Source: Trichostrongylus colubriformis (taxonomy: Eukaryota; Nematoda; Chromadorea; Rhabditida; Trichostrongylidae). Taken from it: 64,000 nt of DNA. The notes beneath the pieces were generated by a model. The model saw nothing but the letters and a program-made list of their open reading frames with translations, was not told the origin of the DNA and searched no databases. Location: positions 44,562,591-44,626,590 of the forward strand of contig OZ022258.1 of the NCBI GenBank assembly GCA_963978905.1. Reading direction: 5' to 3'. This document shows, one piece after another, positions 46,466-57,873 of the stretch. Numbering within the stretch: position 1 is the stretch's first letter; each line of letters opens with the position of its first letter. A program made the position numbers and the translations under genes.

Positions 46466-47438
46466 CCTATGGTAAAAAAACGCTGAGGCCAAACAAAACT
46501 GCTGACGAAATGAGAGAAATAAAAAACTACAAAACAAGTTATGGGCATGGATAAAGGATGAAAAAACAAGAATGGAAGAATTAGAAACTAATAGGATCCA
46601 TGTAATACGCTCTACTGAGCTCCATGTGATCGCGTGCAGTAGCGACGCGGTGGTCAAATAGGACGCGGTATCTTCTCCATATTAAATTTGGACATTTTTG
46701 AATACTTGAAACTTTACTTAGAATCCACCTTCCTCTGTGAACTGTTTTCTGATAACTTCCTTAGACCAGTCTATTTGCCGCCTGTTTCCCGAATGGTTGC
46801 GTAGTTCTCGATTGGGTATCCAGTCAAGGAAAATTTTTAAAAAGTTCGAAGTGTTTCAATTCAAAATGGTCATAACTTCCTTCAAACTCTACCATATGGG
46901 TGCGGTCTTGTTGTTCGGGGTCTGCGAGATTGCCTCTTCCAAATGACCCCCTGAACTATGCCATATCTCCAAAGCGAAAGAATTATTTTTTCATCGACGT
47001 TGCAAGATCTACACACGAATCTTTGGAAAAATGATCCATTGTGTCTGTTACGCCTCAAGTACGCATACTCTGCTCTTGGAGAACCAACGAAAAGGTGGTT
47101 GGCCTCAGCCGTCCTCGTTGCGGGGTGCGCCATGCGTGAGAATTCCCTTCCCATTCCCAGTGAATACAAATACTTTTTCGAACCGCATCATTTTTCTCGG
47201 TCGATCCAACCCGAGCTCTCGACTGCAGCGGCTAAGTTCTCTTCAATTATCTTTTTTTTTAGATATCTACTTAGGCTATCTATCTGGGTAATCTACTTGA
47301 TTATCTACTCAGGTTTCTCGTCGCTTATTTTTGAGGATCACCTTCATCTATTAATTGGATTGCCTCGTTTTCTTGAGTTTATTTTCACGCTGCCCACATA
47401 TTGATTCCTGGTACAAGGTACAAAGTTCAAAGATCAGT
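46466..47438. other. intergenic stretch before the LINE
   Basis: No gene recognised; frames are short. The 5' boundary of the LINE at 47439 may lie in this stretch but could not be fixed. Confidence 0.4.
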
Positions 47439-48123
47439 ATGCTCACCCGAAGCCAACGTCAAAGAACCAATGAATCTATGGGTGAGGCGGCCCAGAACTT
47501 GACTAATAATGCTAGCCAAGCTCTGGATAACAGTAATGTTGGTGCGACTGAAACTGATTACTCTAAGCTGTCTACGTCTGAAATCCTCAAAGCTATTTTA
47601 GAGCGGAATAAAGACCCAGTTGTAGAGAAAATGGTTCTGGCGCTTGCGTCGAAAATTCCTCAAGAAATAGCTGAGGAAATTCAATCCGACAAGAGAGCCA
47701 GAAGCATCGTTATCTCTGGTATACCGGAAGCTTCAAAGAACGTTGTTCCCTCAGTTAGGCAGAGCGATTTGGAAAGCAAGATCAGTGAAATACTTGATAT
47801 TTTAAATGTTGAGTGCAGACCTCTAGAAATTTATCGTTTGGGCAAAGAACGACCCTCACTTCCTCGCTTAGTTAAAGTCGTGTTGCCCGCTAAATTTCAT
47901 TGGTCTGCAGCACTCGCAAACTTACAAGCTGCGTAAGTCAGCGTACCCTAACGTTTATGTTCGTAAAAGTATGACTCGCCTGGAGCGACAGAAGGACTAT
48001 GAAATGAGACAAGAATGTCGCGAACGCAACAATAAGCTGAACACGCGCGCTTGGGTTGTCTATAGAGGGGAATTGCGGCGCACTGAAGACCTTCCTAAGG
48101 AGAAATCTCAGGGAAACTTCTGA
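47439..48123 (+). pseudogene. LINE ORF1, frameshifted
   Basis: The frame runs from MLTRSQRQR to about 47930, where it shifts; the correct continuation (RKSAYPNVYVRKS...) is in another frame and ends at 48121-48123. The conserved core (IVISGIPEAS, then ILDILNVECRPLEIYRLGK, then LVKVVLPA) matches the ORF1 of the second LINE (LIVSGVPEL, ILDFLGVECNPLTVHRLGR, LLKVVLPS). These ORF1 proteins are thought to bind the element RNA. Confidence 0.75.
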
Positions 48124-48137
48124 GCCTGCATGAGAAT

Positions 48138-50854
48138 TTGCCTGGCCTCAGCTGTCTGCTTTTCAATTCCCGCAGCTTGTCAAATAAATTGCACCACTTG
48201 CACGTAATCCTTGCCATTTATAGACCTGATCTGATTTTTTTCACAGAGACTTGGTTAACTTCAAACATATTGAGTTCTGAAATCACGGGTGGATTCCCCT
48301 ATAGAATTTTTCGCGTGGATCGAAGCAAACGCAGAGGTGGTGGGGTCCTCTGTCTCGCTAAAGATTTCATCAATCTCACTGCAGTTGACCCACCCCTCGC
48401 TATGAAAGCTGACCTTCTCGTTATGGACGGAGCTGATAGTTTTGGTCTTTCCTCTTTTAGAATAATTCTCGTTTACCGGCCACCTAATTCTAATACAGTT
48501 GATGACGGTGATCTAATTGATGCTCTCTTGGATCTTTCCATGACTAGTAGACATCTGATAATCCTGGGCGATTTAATTATCGATGCTGACTGGATGTCTC
48601 GTAAGGAAAAGAACTCTACTTCAAGTAGATTTATTGATTTTTTCGATTGCTGCGGTTTAATACAACACGTTCTACAGCCCACTAGTGGTGATTCAGTACT
48701 TGATATTGTTTTAAGTTCGAGTCCAATTATAAGCCGCATCTGCATTAAGCCTCCTTTCGGGTCATCTGATCATAACATGGTCTCTTTTACAATCAAAATC
48801 GGCTTTAATGAGCCGCGAACTTTACCGTTGCCGAACTTTGGCATGGCTGATTACTCGGGATTGTCATCCTATTTTTCGTCCGTAAATTGGTGGCAGCTCT
48901 TTCAGGGATATACTTCTGTCGAAGATCTATATAAGAGATTTTGCGACGTTGTGTATGCAGGTCTAGCAGTATACGTCCCTCTTAGACCCACTGGGTGCCA
49001 GAGGATGCGTTATCCTAGACATATAATTAACCTACTATCTCAAAATTTGCGTCTTTTTAGTAAATCACCCAATTACTTGTCTGATCCACAGTACAAAACT
49101 GTCTGTATACAATTGGACCGACACTTGAAAAATTTTTTGGCTAATCGAGAAAAGCGTATTTTAAGTAGGCCGAATAAGAACTTAGTTTTTTCAATGCTCA
49201 GATCAAAAATTAGACCGCATTCTAAACTTCCTGTATTGTACGATGAACTAGGCAACAAATTTGTGACTGATAGCGAAAAAGCTGAGGCTTTGGGAAGATT
49301 TTTCTCCTCAGTTTTCATAAGCAAGGGAAGTGAGGTTGATATCCCTCCCAGTGTTGCCGATGTTCCTCTGAGCTTAAAGAAATTATTGTCCGTCCATACG
49401 ATGTCCTGAAGGTCCTCAAATCACTGAAAAGTTCTACTTCCACTACAGTTGATGGGATTCCCCAAGTAGTTTATAAAAATTGTGCGCAATCACTTTATCG
49501 GCCGTTAGCCATGCTTTTCAATATTTCTCTTATGTTTAGTGATGTTTCAGCAATCTGGAAGGAAGCTATAGTCACTGCTATACCCAAATCCAGTGACTCG
49601 GCTTTACTGTCAAACTTTCGACCAATAAGCATAACCCCACCTTCAGCCAAAGTGTTGGAGAGATTGGTTCAAGATGTTCTTGTGGAATGGCTTTCTAAAA
49701 ATCATGCAATTCCGTTAGAGCAGCACGGTTTCACAGCCGGTGCTTCCACAGTTGCACAACTTTCGGATAGTCTGTTTGACTGGGGTTTTGCGATAAACAA
49801 AGGGTACGCTGTGGATGTTGTTTACTTTGATCTGTCTAAAGCATTTGATAGAGTAAATCACCATAAACTTCTCTCTAAATTGGACCTTTTGGGTGTAAGA
49901 GGACCACTATTGAACTGGATTCGCTCCTACTTATGAGATAGGACGGTGAGTGTTAAAGTTGAAAATTCTTTCTCCGATTTCTTTGATTGTCCTAGTGGGG
50001 TTCCACAGGGCGGAGTCCTATCACCTTTGCTCTTTCTGGTCTATACCCATGATGTTCCGATGAAACTGAAAACTCATCCATCAATAAGAGTTCAAATTTA
50101 CGCTGATGATATCAAAGTATACAGTGCCTATAATGATGAAAATAAGACGGAGATCCATGGCGCTTTATCGCAATCCATCAACAACATGATGGATTGGGCT
50201 TCCACTTGGGATATTTCTGTTAACCTTACCAAAACACGTGTTTTCCACATTGGTAAAGGCACACCTTTGGAATACAGGGTCAATGAAATCGTACTGGAAA
50301 CTGTAGTTGGAGTACGTGATTCAGGAGTACATGTGAACACTAGTCTGAGCTTTGAAACTCATATAAACCTGATTGTTCGCAAAGCACTTTCTACTCTCTT
50401 CCTGATTTGCAGAAATATAAAATGTAATGATGTTGCGATTTTGTTGAAGCTCTACAAAGTATATGTATTGCCTGCTTTGGAATATGGCTCCCAAATTTGG
50501 AGTCCCCATTCGAAGAAACTTCAAACAAAGCTGGAAAAGGTCCAGCAAATCTTCACAAGGATTCTTCTAGTTAGAAGTGATTCAAACCCTGCTCTGCGAT
50601 GCAACATGCCATGTTACAGAGAAAGGTTAAAAGCTTTTAAGTTAAGAAGCCTTGTGCACCGTCGCGTAATTAATGACTTGGTTTTCTGCTTCAAACTTCT
50701 CAGAGGTGAGCTAATACTCAGACCTAGTAAGTACTGGACATTCCGACCCTCTCGAGGGCGTACGGAATGGCTATCACTACTCCATACTACAGTTAACAAC
50801 AGACATTTCGCCTCGGTAAATAATCTGATTTTCTTACGTGGGGCTAGTGGCTAA
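48138..50854 (+). pseudogene. LINE ORF2 (endonuclease + reverse transcriptase), broken
   Basis: The endonuclease domain has FFTETWL and SSDHN, but the catalytic GDFN is altered to GDLI. A frameshift occurs near 49380. The reverse transcriptase follows with [28 protein letters not shown] and YADD, interrupted by TGA at 49934-49936 where the sister LINE has Arg (probable CGA to TGA). The C-terminal region continues to 50854. It could not encode an active enzyme. Confidence 0.9.
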
Positions 50855-51690
50855 GGATGCTCCCTAGAGACGTTCTTAATGCACCTAATGCTAGAATTTT
50901 CCGCAGCAGGTTGCTCAAAATGGAATTACTTTCAGTTTTGGGAATTCCAGATGCTTAGCTCCTTTGTGGTGCCGTATTGGATAGCCAAATAATTAGAGAA
51001 GACTATGATTCTTACTCTGCATTTTCTGATTGTAGTTGTTCCGTTATTATAGTTATGTTCTATTCGCTAACCCCTGTCTTTTCGTTTATTGTATTTTGTA
51101 ATTGATACTGATACTAACACCGTTTATTGACGGCGCACGACGGTGCATATCAACGGGCTCCAGTCGGAAAGAGGTTTCTTAGATTTCTTCTATCCTATGT
51201 AGTAATTGGTTGTTTTTGTGACATGCTGTGGCACATTATCTCTTCTCATAGTGCTGCTGCTTGCAGTCCTCAACTCAGCGGTAATCGGTACTCATGCGCC
51301 CAGTTGCTTGCTTTGTAAGCTCCGCCGAGCCAGCGGGTCGGGTCCGTGTTTAGGTCAATGAGGTGCTTGCCTGCACCCGCCCAACGTGCTGCGGCCTCGG
51401 GCCTGGTTATCTTCAAGGCATTCAACTGGGCTGCCCCGGATGTCACCCTTCCCGCAATTTTCTTACTACTGTCTATTTGAGTGCTCTAAAGCATGCTGTA
51501 TTTACTGGAACAACCATCCACTGCCTAGGACCTATTACTCCTATGTACTTAAGAAAGCCTCTTTCTGATCCTTTGGTTACCCCAGATAATTGGCTAGCTA
51601 AGTTAATTTGAGTGACTAATTGTAAGTCTCATCTAACTCCTATTTGTTCTGGTGTACCGTGTCGTGCAAATAAATAAATAAATAATTAGA

Positions 51691-54120
51691 TAGTGGCTTG
51701 CCATCAGCACTTTACGTGCCTGCAATCGTAGTAGAATATGGAAGAAGTCCATATCAGCTAGTTTTTCGTTTTCATCCCACAGTTTCTGAAGTAATTATTC
51801 ACGGTGGTACCCGTGGATAGATATCATTTTTCACGGGTAATCGGTGGATTTCGGAGGTGTTCTGTACGTGGTTCCGGTGCCAGTGGACCACCGAAATGGT
51901 TACTGGCATTGGTTGGCTTCGTTGTGGATCGCGCAATGCCTGATGTTTCTATGCTTATTAAGTCGAATTAGTTTTGGGTTCGAACCCAGTTAGCCAATTT
52001 TAGCACATCTCCCCCTTTACACTTTGAACCCTCAGGCCTGAGAAATTCAGTTGATCACTGCCTACCTCAACGATTACGCCCCCTCCCTCCCAGCGGACTA
52101 AATACGACCCTCCCCCTGTTGAGGATTCCTCGATGTAAGTTTGACCCTGGCCGTGTCAGTGAAAACGCCTCTATACTGTTCAGGCCCAGATCAGAGTTAA
52201 TGTTTTTGTGCGATGTGTTCTCGAATTTTAGACGACAAAGAGCTAGTATTATGAAGACACCAGCCCACAGTTTTTTCACGGCGACTCGCGCCGTGAACAT
52301 GTGTGTTTGTGACGTTCAGAGCGACTCCGTGAACCCTTAGTCTATTGAACTGGTTATCTGCTCCTTGACCTACTTTTCACATGATGATTGTGGAGAATTC
52401 TTGTAAATAAGGAAAAACTGGTGATTAACAACGGGTGCCCATCTACTGAAATTCTTTTACACCAACCATGGCTTAACACCAATATCTTGCTGTCGCGCTA
52501 TAATGTGCACTAGTTTGTTTGTTTGTCATAAATTTCGAAAAGTAATTACCTATGGCTGATCGTCCACTAAGGAATATCGAAAAGCACCATCGTCGAGAGG
52601 GCATTTAAAGCCCTCACCACTCGTACAGTCTTCATGTGCCCATCTTTCACAAGCACTGCACACAGTCTTCTCTTCATCGAAGGGGTTTTTGGGCCTTCCC
52701 TGAAGCAGACTGCACGGAAGTTTAGATCATCTGGTCCATGGGGAGGGAGAGGTGACAACTCTTGTGGGAAATCGTGTCCTCTTCGACTGGGCCTCTACAA
52801 AAAAAAAGGTGCTACCACTGCTTACACAGAAAAGTGTCAGACTTACTGGTTGAAATTTACGAGTAGGTGGTTCGCCGGTTCGCCCCTGCACTGAGTAGCA
52901 GGTCTGTTCTTGTACAACATTTTCAGTCTCACATCTGATTGTTTTTAACCCTGCTATCCTCGAAAGTTTCAGAGCCTTATTTCGAATCACCAAATATTTT
53001 TGAGAGAAACGTAATCGTGATTTTTTGAGAAGCTTCCCAAGCTATATGTAATCACACTCTCTATTTCATGAGCGATGATCCTGTTTGTATCAAGAATGTC
53101 GGTGCTACTTTGATAGGCTGAAGAGGAAGATTTTGCGAAAGGTGCCATCGTCTTTGCTAACTCGACGCTCCCCTAAACATTTGTTCGATAACTTGTGTCC
53201 GCAGCGAGTTCACCTTGGAGAAATGTTGAAGGATCTATTTCAGTCACTCATCTCATCAAGCAGTAAAATTGACCGGTGGAAGTGCAGATTAAACTGGCGT
53301 GAACATGAAGGCAAGAAATGCCTTACTGCACATTTTTCGCAACCGCAGCGTATTCCTTACCCGTATGCTGCACACTCTCCTTGAGTGGTTTCCTTAGGGT
53401 CTGCTGTTTATAATGGATTGTTACCCAACTCACCATGGAATCACAAGTACAAGCTGTACAAGCTAGTTGTTGTACTTTGTGAACCGCTCCTCCTTTTGTC
53501 ATCTTATACAGGCTACTCCCACTATCTTCATATCTTCTTGCCTCCGAGGCTCAAACAATTTTCTTAACAAACCTTGAATGTGCGGTTTTCCCCCTGCAGT
53601 GATTGAGATGATTATCTCCAAAGGCGCACGTTCCCTTTAGAGTTGGGTAGCTCGTGATTCAGAGCAGAAGTATCCATGCGAGTGTTCTCGTTCGCGAATC
53701 CTTCCCACTGTTGGATGCGGTGACGCCTTAATAATATGTCCGGATATGGGATCTGCTTGCGGCGAGCGTAGAAAGTGAACATTCAAAAGTACTACGTGTC
53801 CTCCATATATGAACAACTATTCATTACAGATGACACGAACAGATTTTATAACATGTTCCAGCGTTTCGACTGTGTTCCTTATTCTGGTGAGCGCCGAAGT
53901 TATAAGGGAGTGATATTGGTCAATGACGTTTCGTATAATTCTCCCTCGCCGGACATACTAGCTTTTCTCCGTTACGCTCACCCTTTTTCAGAAGGTAGGC
54001 TACTGCGGTTGCGCTTGCAATCATTTCGTTTCTGAAGAAGTGGAATGACTTTTCTACACTTTAGTATGTTTCGCTGGTGTTGAGCGGCTTCTTTATAAGA
54101 ATAGGTTTGCCTTAATGTAG
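51691..54120. other. intergenic stretch between the two LINEs
   Basis: No gene recognised. About 52155-52255 repeats 42918-43030 in inverted orientation (TTTTAGACGACAAAGAGCTA). One exon-like piece with good splice signals (53830-53886) stands alone. A 99-codon frame at 53085-53384 matches nothing I know. Confidence 0.45.
52155..52255 (+). repeat. dispersed repeat shared with 42918-43030
   Basis: Shares CGTGTCAGTGAAAxCGCCT, TTCAGGCCCAGA and the AGACGACAAAGAGCTAGTAT segment, in opposite orientation, with the outer edge of the left peptide-gene arm. That edge is therefore itself a dispersed repeat. Confidence 0.6.
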
Positions 54121-54280
54121 TAAAGTTTGTTTATGTTTATGTTTATTACGTCTGCATAAGGCATACGTGAGAAAGTCACAAAAAAAGAACAGCAATATAG
54201 AAATCGACAGCACATTAACAGGAAAATACAAAACAGTGAAAATGACTAACAACGTTCAATCATCTGGAGAATTAGGACTT

Positions 54281-57064
54281 CTACTTCTCCTGTAGTTTGT
54301 TCACAACATATCGTTTGAATTGAGTCTGCGAAAGAGTGGGTGGTATGCTTTTGGACAGCTTCAAATATTCGTTACCCGCTCTAAAAGTGAAACTATTGGA
54401 CCGTAGGCTAGATTTAGGACGATCCAAGGAAATTTTCATGGATCCTCCTCTAGTCTTAGAAAGAGACATTTTGAACAAGCTGGATGAACCAGGCCCACAC
54501 GCGCCCCTTATCAATTTATGTACCAAGCATAAGTCAAAAATTTTGCGCCTTACTTGCAAAGACTGCAGTCCAAAGTGTTTATTACGTGTAGCAGCACTAG
54601 GTATTTTTGAGTACGAATAGCCGTTAACCCGAATGAGCAGTTTACGAGTAAAATTATTCTGAACCCTTTCTAGTGCGTAAATATGCCTTTTACTCAAAGG
54701 ATTAAAAACCGTGGTGCTGGATTCAACCAGTGGTCGTACATAAGCTTTATATGCTAGAAGTAATGCTTTTTCATTCGCTATGTTTAAACCTTTAAATATT
54801 TGATAAGTTCGAAGCGGGGCCATGTTCACCTTCCTCCGAATGTGCTCGGAAAAGTTCAGTTTGTTATCATAGTGAAAGCCTAGGTCCCTGACAGATTCAA
54901 CAGCAGATAATGTGATACCATTGACTGTATAGGATCGTACACAGGACGAAGTTCTTGAACTTAGTTGCATGTAAACGGTCTTCTGAGGGGCAATTGGCAG
55001 CTGCCACTGCTTAGACCATTTCACTATCAAGTCAATGCCTTCTTGCAACTTGGACGAGTCATCGTAACCGGAGATGGATTTATAGATTTTTACATCATCT
55101 GCATAAACTTTCACCTTAACGCCTAGTTCGCTAAGCATGTCGGGAAGTTCGGCAGTATAAATATTAAACAGCACAGGGGATAACACACCCCCTTGAGGGA
55201 CCCCACTCGTTACTCTTTTAATATCCGAGAATGATTGATCAATCTTAACCTGGAAGGTTCTGTCCCTAAGGTAGTTTGAAATCCATTTGGTAAGTACTGG
55301 GTGAAAACCAAGAGCTTCCAGTTTGAATATGAGTTTTTCGTGTGGGACTTTGTCAAATGCCTTTGCAAAATCAAAGTAGATAACGTCACAGCAACCCTTA
55401 TTATCCAGAATATGGGTCCAGTCATTGAGGCATTCTATCAGATTTGTTTCGACAGAACGACCTGGGATAAAACCGTGTTGATTCTTAGAAACGATATTGT
55501 TGGCCATTAAATGCTTATTCATATGATCTTTTAGGATTTTCTCGAATAGCCTACAGAACAATGATGTGATGCTTACCGGCCGATAGTTCTCAGGATCGGA
55601 CAAAGGATCTTTTTTTGGTATAGGAGTAACAAAAGAATGTTTCCAGCGTCGGAGAACCTCACCGGACATCAGTGACTGATTAAAAATGTACGCCAAAGGC
55701 CCGCAGAGGACATGAGCTGTTTTTTGTACAACTAAGAACGGTACAAAATCGGGTGTCAGAGATGGGGTACCCGGCCATTTGTTTATAAGATCTAATAGCA
55801 CAGAGGCGGTGAACCAAGGAAAATCTTTCATGGGCTCTTTCCTGGGACGAAACGTCTGTGGAATAATTCTGTCGTCGTCCTGGAAAACACTAACAAATTG
55901 CTCCGCTAACATGTTGGCTTTATCGGCTGAGGAAGTAGCTACCAGATTCCCTTTTTTCAAGCAGTTGATGCGTCTGGAGTCCTGTAATCTTTTGCTCAAA
56001 TACCTATGGAAATATCGCACGTTTCCTGTATCAATAACTTTTTTTTCCAGATAACAGTTGTATTTTTTGAGTTGTACCGAAAATTTCCGAGTGAAAGTTA
56101 GGAATTCGTCCCATCTGTTGGATCGCTTGGCCTCATGAAAGAGACATTCACGATGCTCCCACATCTTCTGCAAGTGCTTCGGAAGGTGAAGGGATTTAAC
56201 ACAAGGAACTACTACCCATGGCGTGTAAAAATCAAGGGCATCAAGAAAAACCGATAAGAACAGTTCATACTTCTCATTGACACCATTCCTAGATTCTAAC
56301 AGTGGAACCCAATGCACTTGAGCTAGACTACGGCATAGTTCGTCAAAATTACACGAGGAGTAACTTCGCCTGCAAATGTATTCGGGATGAGAGCGTTCGC
56401 ACTTAAGTTCAAAAATGATGCTACTGTGGTCACTGCAACCCACTGGAGGTACAACGGTGAGCCGTTTGATTAAGTGTAGATCGCTGGAAAACACCAAATC
56501 AAGAATATTATCACCTCTGGTAGGTTCCCTTACATGTTGTACAAGGTTGTGACACTGAATAAAGTCGATGAAAGGGGTTAACATTGAAGATCGATATAAC
56601 ACCTCTTTACGGTTGCAGTAATCGGGTAAGTTGAAATCCCCTACGATAACGCATTGTCTATCACATGAGATTAGATCGCTGAGGGCTTTCATCAGCAGTA
56701 TTAAATTTTCCCTGGTGCATGATGGAGAACGATAAACAACCAATATCCTTAAGTTGAAGCTATCACAGAATGCATCAGCGCAAAGTAATTCATAGGAGTC
56801 ATCAACCGATTCAGCAAATATAAGAGATAGTGAAAGACTATGCAAACCGAGTAAAAGAACTCCACCCCCAACTTTTTCGGAACGATCGCATCTGAGAACA
56901 TCGTAGTTATCTATAGAGTCACCCAGTAGTGAGGATAGCGTGTGGCTTGGTTTCAACCATGGCCCGGAAAAGGCATAAATATCATAATGCTGACTCAGTT
57001 CAACTTTTATGAAGTCCGAATTCTTAGAAATTGAACGTACATTAGCGTAGAAAAAGCTCAACAA
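54281..57064 (-). CDS. LINE ORF2: AP endonuclease + reverse transcriptase (927 aa)
   Basis: This single open frame has an N-terminal AP-like endonuclease (FYANVRS at 5-11, GDFN at 142-145, SDH at 211-213) and a central reverse transcriptase (YRPVSITS, HGFIPGRSVE, FDFAKAFDKV, GVPQGGVLSP, YADD at 654-657). A C-terminal region shared with CR1/Jockey elements follows. It would nick target DNA and copy the element RNA at the nick. The position that reads ETWL in the sister LINE reads SGPWL here (33-37), so the usual catalytic glutamate is absent although the ORF is intact. Confidence 0.92.
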   Translation of the reverse strand: MLSFFYANVRSISKNSDFIKVELSQHYDIYAFSGPWLKPSHTLSSLLGDSIDNYDVLRCDRSEKVGGGVLLLGLHSLSLSLIFAESVDDSYELLCADAFCDSFNLRILVVYRSPSCTRENLILLMKALSDLISCDRQCVIVGDFNLPDYCNRKEVLYRSSMLTPFIDFIQCHNLVQHVREPTRGDNILDLVFSSDLHLIKRLTVVPPVGCSDHSSIIFELKCERSHPEYICRRSYSSCNFDELCRSLAQVHWVPLLESRNGVNEKYELFLSVFLDALDFYTPWVVVPCVKSLHLPKHLQKMWEHRECLFHEAKRSNRWDEFLTFTRKFSVQLKKYNCYLEKKVIDTGNVRYFHRYLSKRLQDSRRINCLKKGNLVATSSADKANMLAEQFVSVFQDDDRIIPQTFRPRKEPMKDFPWFTASVLLDLINKWPGTPSLTPDFVPFLVVQKTAHVLCGPLAYIFNQSLMSGEVLRRWKHSFVTPIPKKDPLSDPENYRPVSITSLFCRLFEKILKDHMNKHLMANNIVSKNQHGFIPGRSVETNLIECLNDWTHILDNKGCCDVIYFDFAKAFDKVPHEKLIFKLEALGFHPVLTKWISNYLRDRTFQVKIDQSFSDIKRVTSGVPQGGVLSPVLFNIYTAELPDMLSELGVKVKVYADDVKIYKSISGYDDSSKLQEGIDLIVKWSKQWQLPIAPQKTVYMQLSSRTSSCVRSYTVNGITLSAVESVRDLGFHYDNKLNFSEHIRRKVNMAPLRTYQIFKGLNIANEKALLLAYKAYVRPLVESSTTVFNPLSKRHIYALERVQNNFTRKLLIRVNGYSYSKIPSAATRNKHFGLQSLQVRRKIFDLCLVHKLIRGACGPGSSSLFKMSLSKTRGGSMKISLDRPKSSLRSNSFTFRAGNEYLKLSKSIPPTLSQTQFKRYVVNKLQEK

Positions 57065-57087
57065 ACGAAAATACCTAGGAAATTCTC

Positions 57088-57873
57088 TCAGTTTCCCGCA
57101 ACATGGTTAGAGTAGCTACCAGCATAGCTGGAATCTAGGACAACAGTTGGTGATCCGGGACTGTCAGGAATGGGAGGCCGGTCGACCTCACCCCCAGTTT
57201 TACGGATGTACTCCTCCCGTCTACGCTGCCTCTGTTCTGCGGTCAAGGACTCTCTCAGACAGACTCCTTTCCCGGGAAAGTAGCGAAGACGCGAGGCTCT
57301 TTTCAAAGCAATACGCTGGAAAACACGAGATGGTAAAACAACTTTCAAAAGCCTATCCTTCCCTATTTGAGGTCTCCCTAAGCGATGAACGGTGAGCGGA
57401 TTACATTCAACACCCAAAAAGTCAAGGATGTTACATACGGAAGAGTAATCATATGTCAGACGCTCTCTACAAATACTAGACTTCAATTCAGGCACTCCGC
57501 TAACAATTAAAGATCTGAGTCTTTCAATTTCTTGATATGGCATTTCAGATTTGACGGAAGATGGGTTTTGTCTGTTTAGGTTGTTTACCAGGAGACTGCT
57601 ATCATTCGAGGGTAATTCACGACGACACTTCTCGCAATGAGTTTCACGAACATTGTCGAGTTCTTTTTTAAGACTCACATTCTCGAGGCGCAGCGCATGC
57701 AATTCACGAGATATCGTCATTATTACTTTCTTGATTCCATCGGCAATCCGAGCGGACTTCGTGATGGCCGAAACTTGCTCCTGTAATTCTTTGGGAAGCA
57801 GCACATCCTTCGTTTCCACGTCGTCCAAGCCAAATCCTCTGGTCCCTGGTGCAGTCTTGCTACTTCTTTGCAT
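57088..57873 (-). CDS. LINE ORF1 protein (261 aa)
   Basis: The N-terminal part is charged and heptad-rich (about 25-80, probable coiled coil for trimerisation). A CEKC pair near residue 90 precedes a conserved domain (LIVSGVPEL, ILDFLGVECNPLTVHRLGR, LLKVVLPSR, then RESLTAEQRQRRREE). This resembles the RRM-like plus C-terminal basic segment of LINE ORF1 proteins. Role inferred: RNA chaperone and RNP assembly. It ends 23 bases before the ORF2 start. Confidence 0.8.
   Translation of the reverse strand: MQRSSKTAPGTRGFGLDDVETKDVLLPKELQEQVSAITKSARIADGIKKVIMTISRELHALRLENVSLKKELDNVRETHCEKCRRELPSNDSSLLVNNLNRQNPSSVKSEMPYQEIERLRSLIVSGVPELKSSICRERLTYDYSSVCNILDFLGVECNPLTVHRLGRPQIGKDRLLKVVLPSRVFQRIALKRASRLRYFPGKGVCLRESLTAEQRQRRREEYIRKTGGEVDRPPIPDSPGSPTVVLDSSYAGSYSNHVAGN

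Larger units (their letters stand above)
47439..51690 (+). mobile_element. decayed CR1/Jockey-type LINE
   Basis: It contains an ORF1-like protein, then an endonuclease/reverse transcriptase ORF2, then a 3' region of about 800 bases ending in an AAATAAATAAATAAATAA tail at 51669-51686, typical of CR1-type 3' microsatellite ends. At least two frameshifts and one nonsense codon break it. The 5' end is not defined. It is related to, but clearly distinct from, the LINE at 54.1-57.9 kb. Confidence 0.85.
54126..57873 (-). mobile_element. CR1/Jockey-type LINE with both ORFs open
   Basis: On the minus strand: ORF1 (57873-57088), 23-base gap, ORF2 (57064-54281), a 3' UTR of about 130 bases, and a tail of AATAAACATAAACATAAAC type (54126-54148 on the plus strand). 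The 5' end lies upstream of 57873 and was not located. Both reading frames are uninterrupted, so the insertion is young or recently active. Confidence 0.85.
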
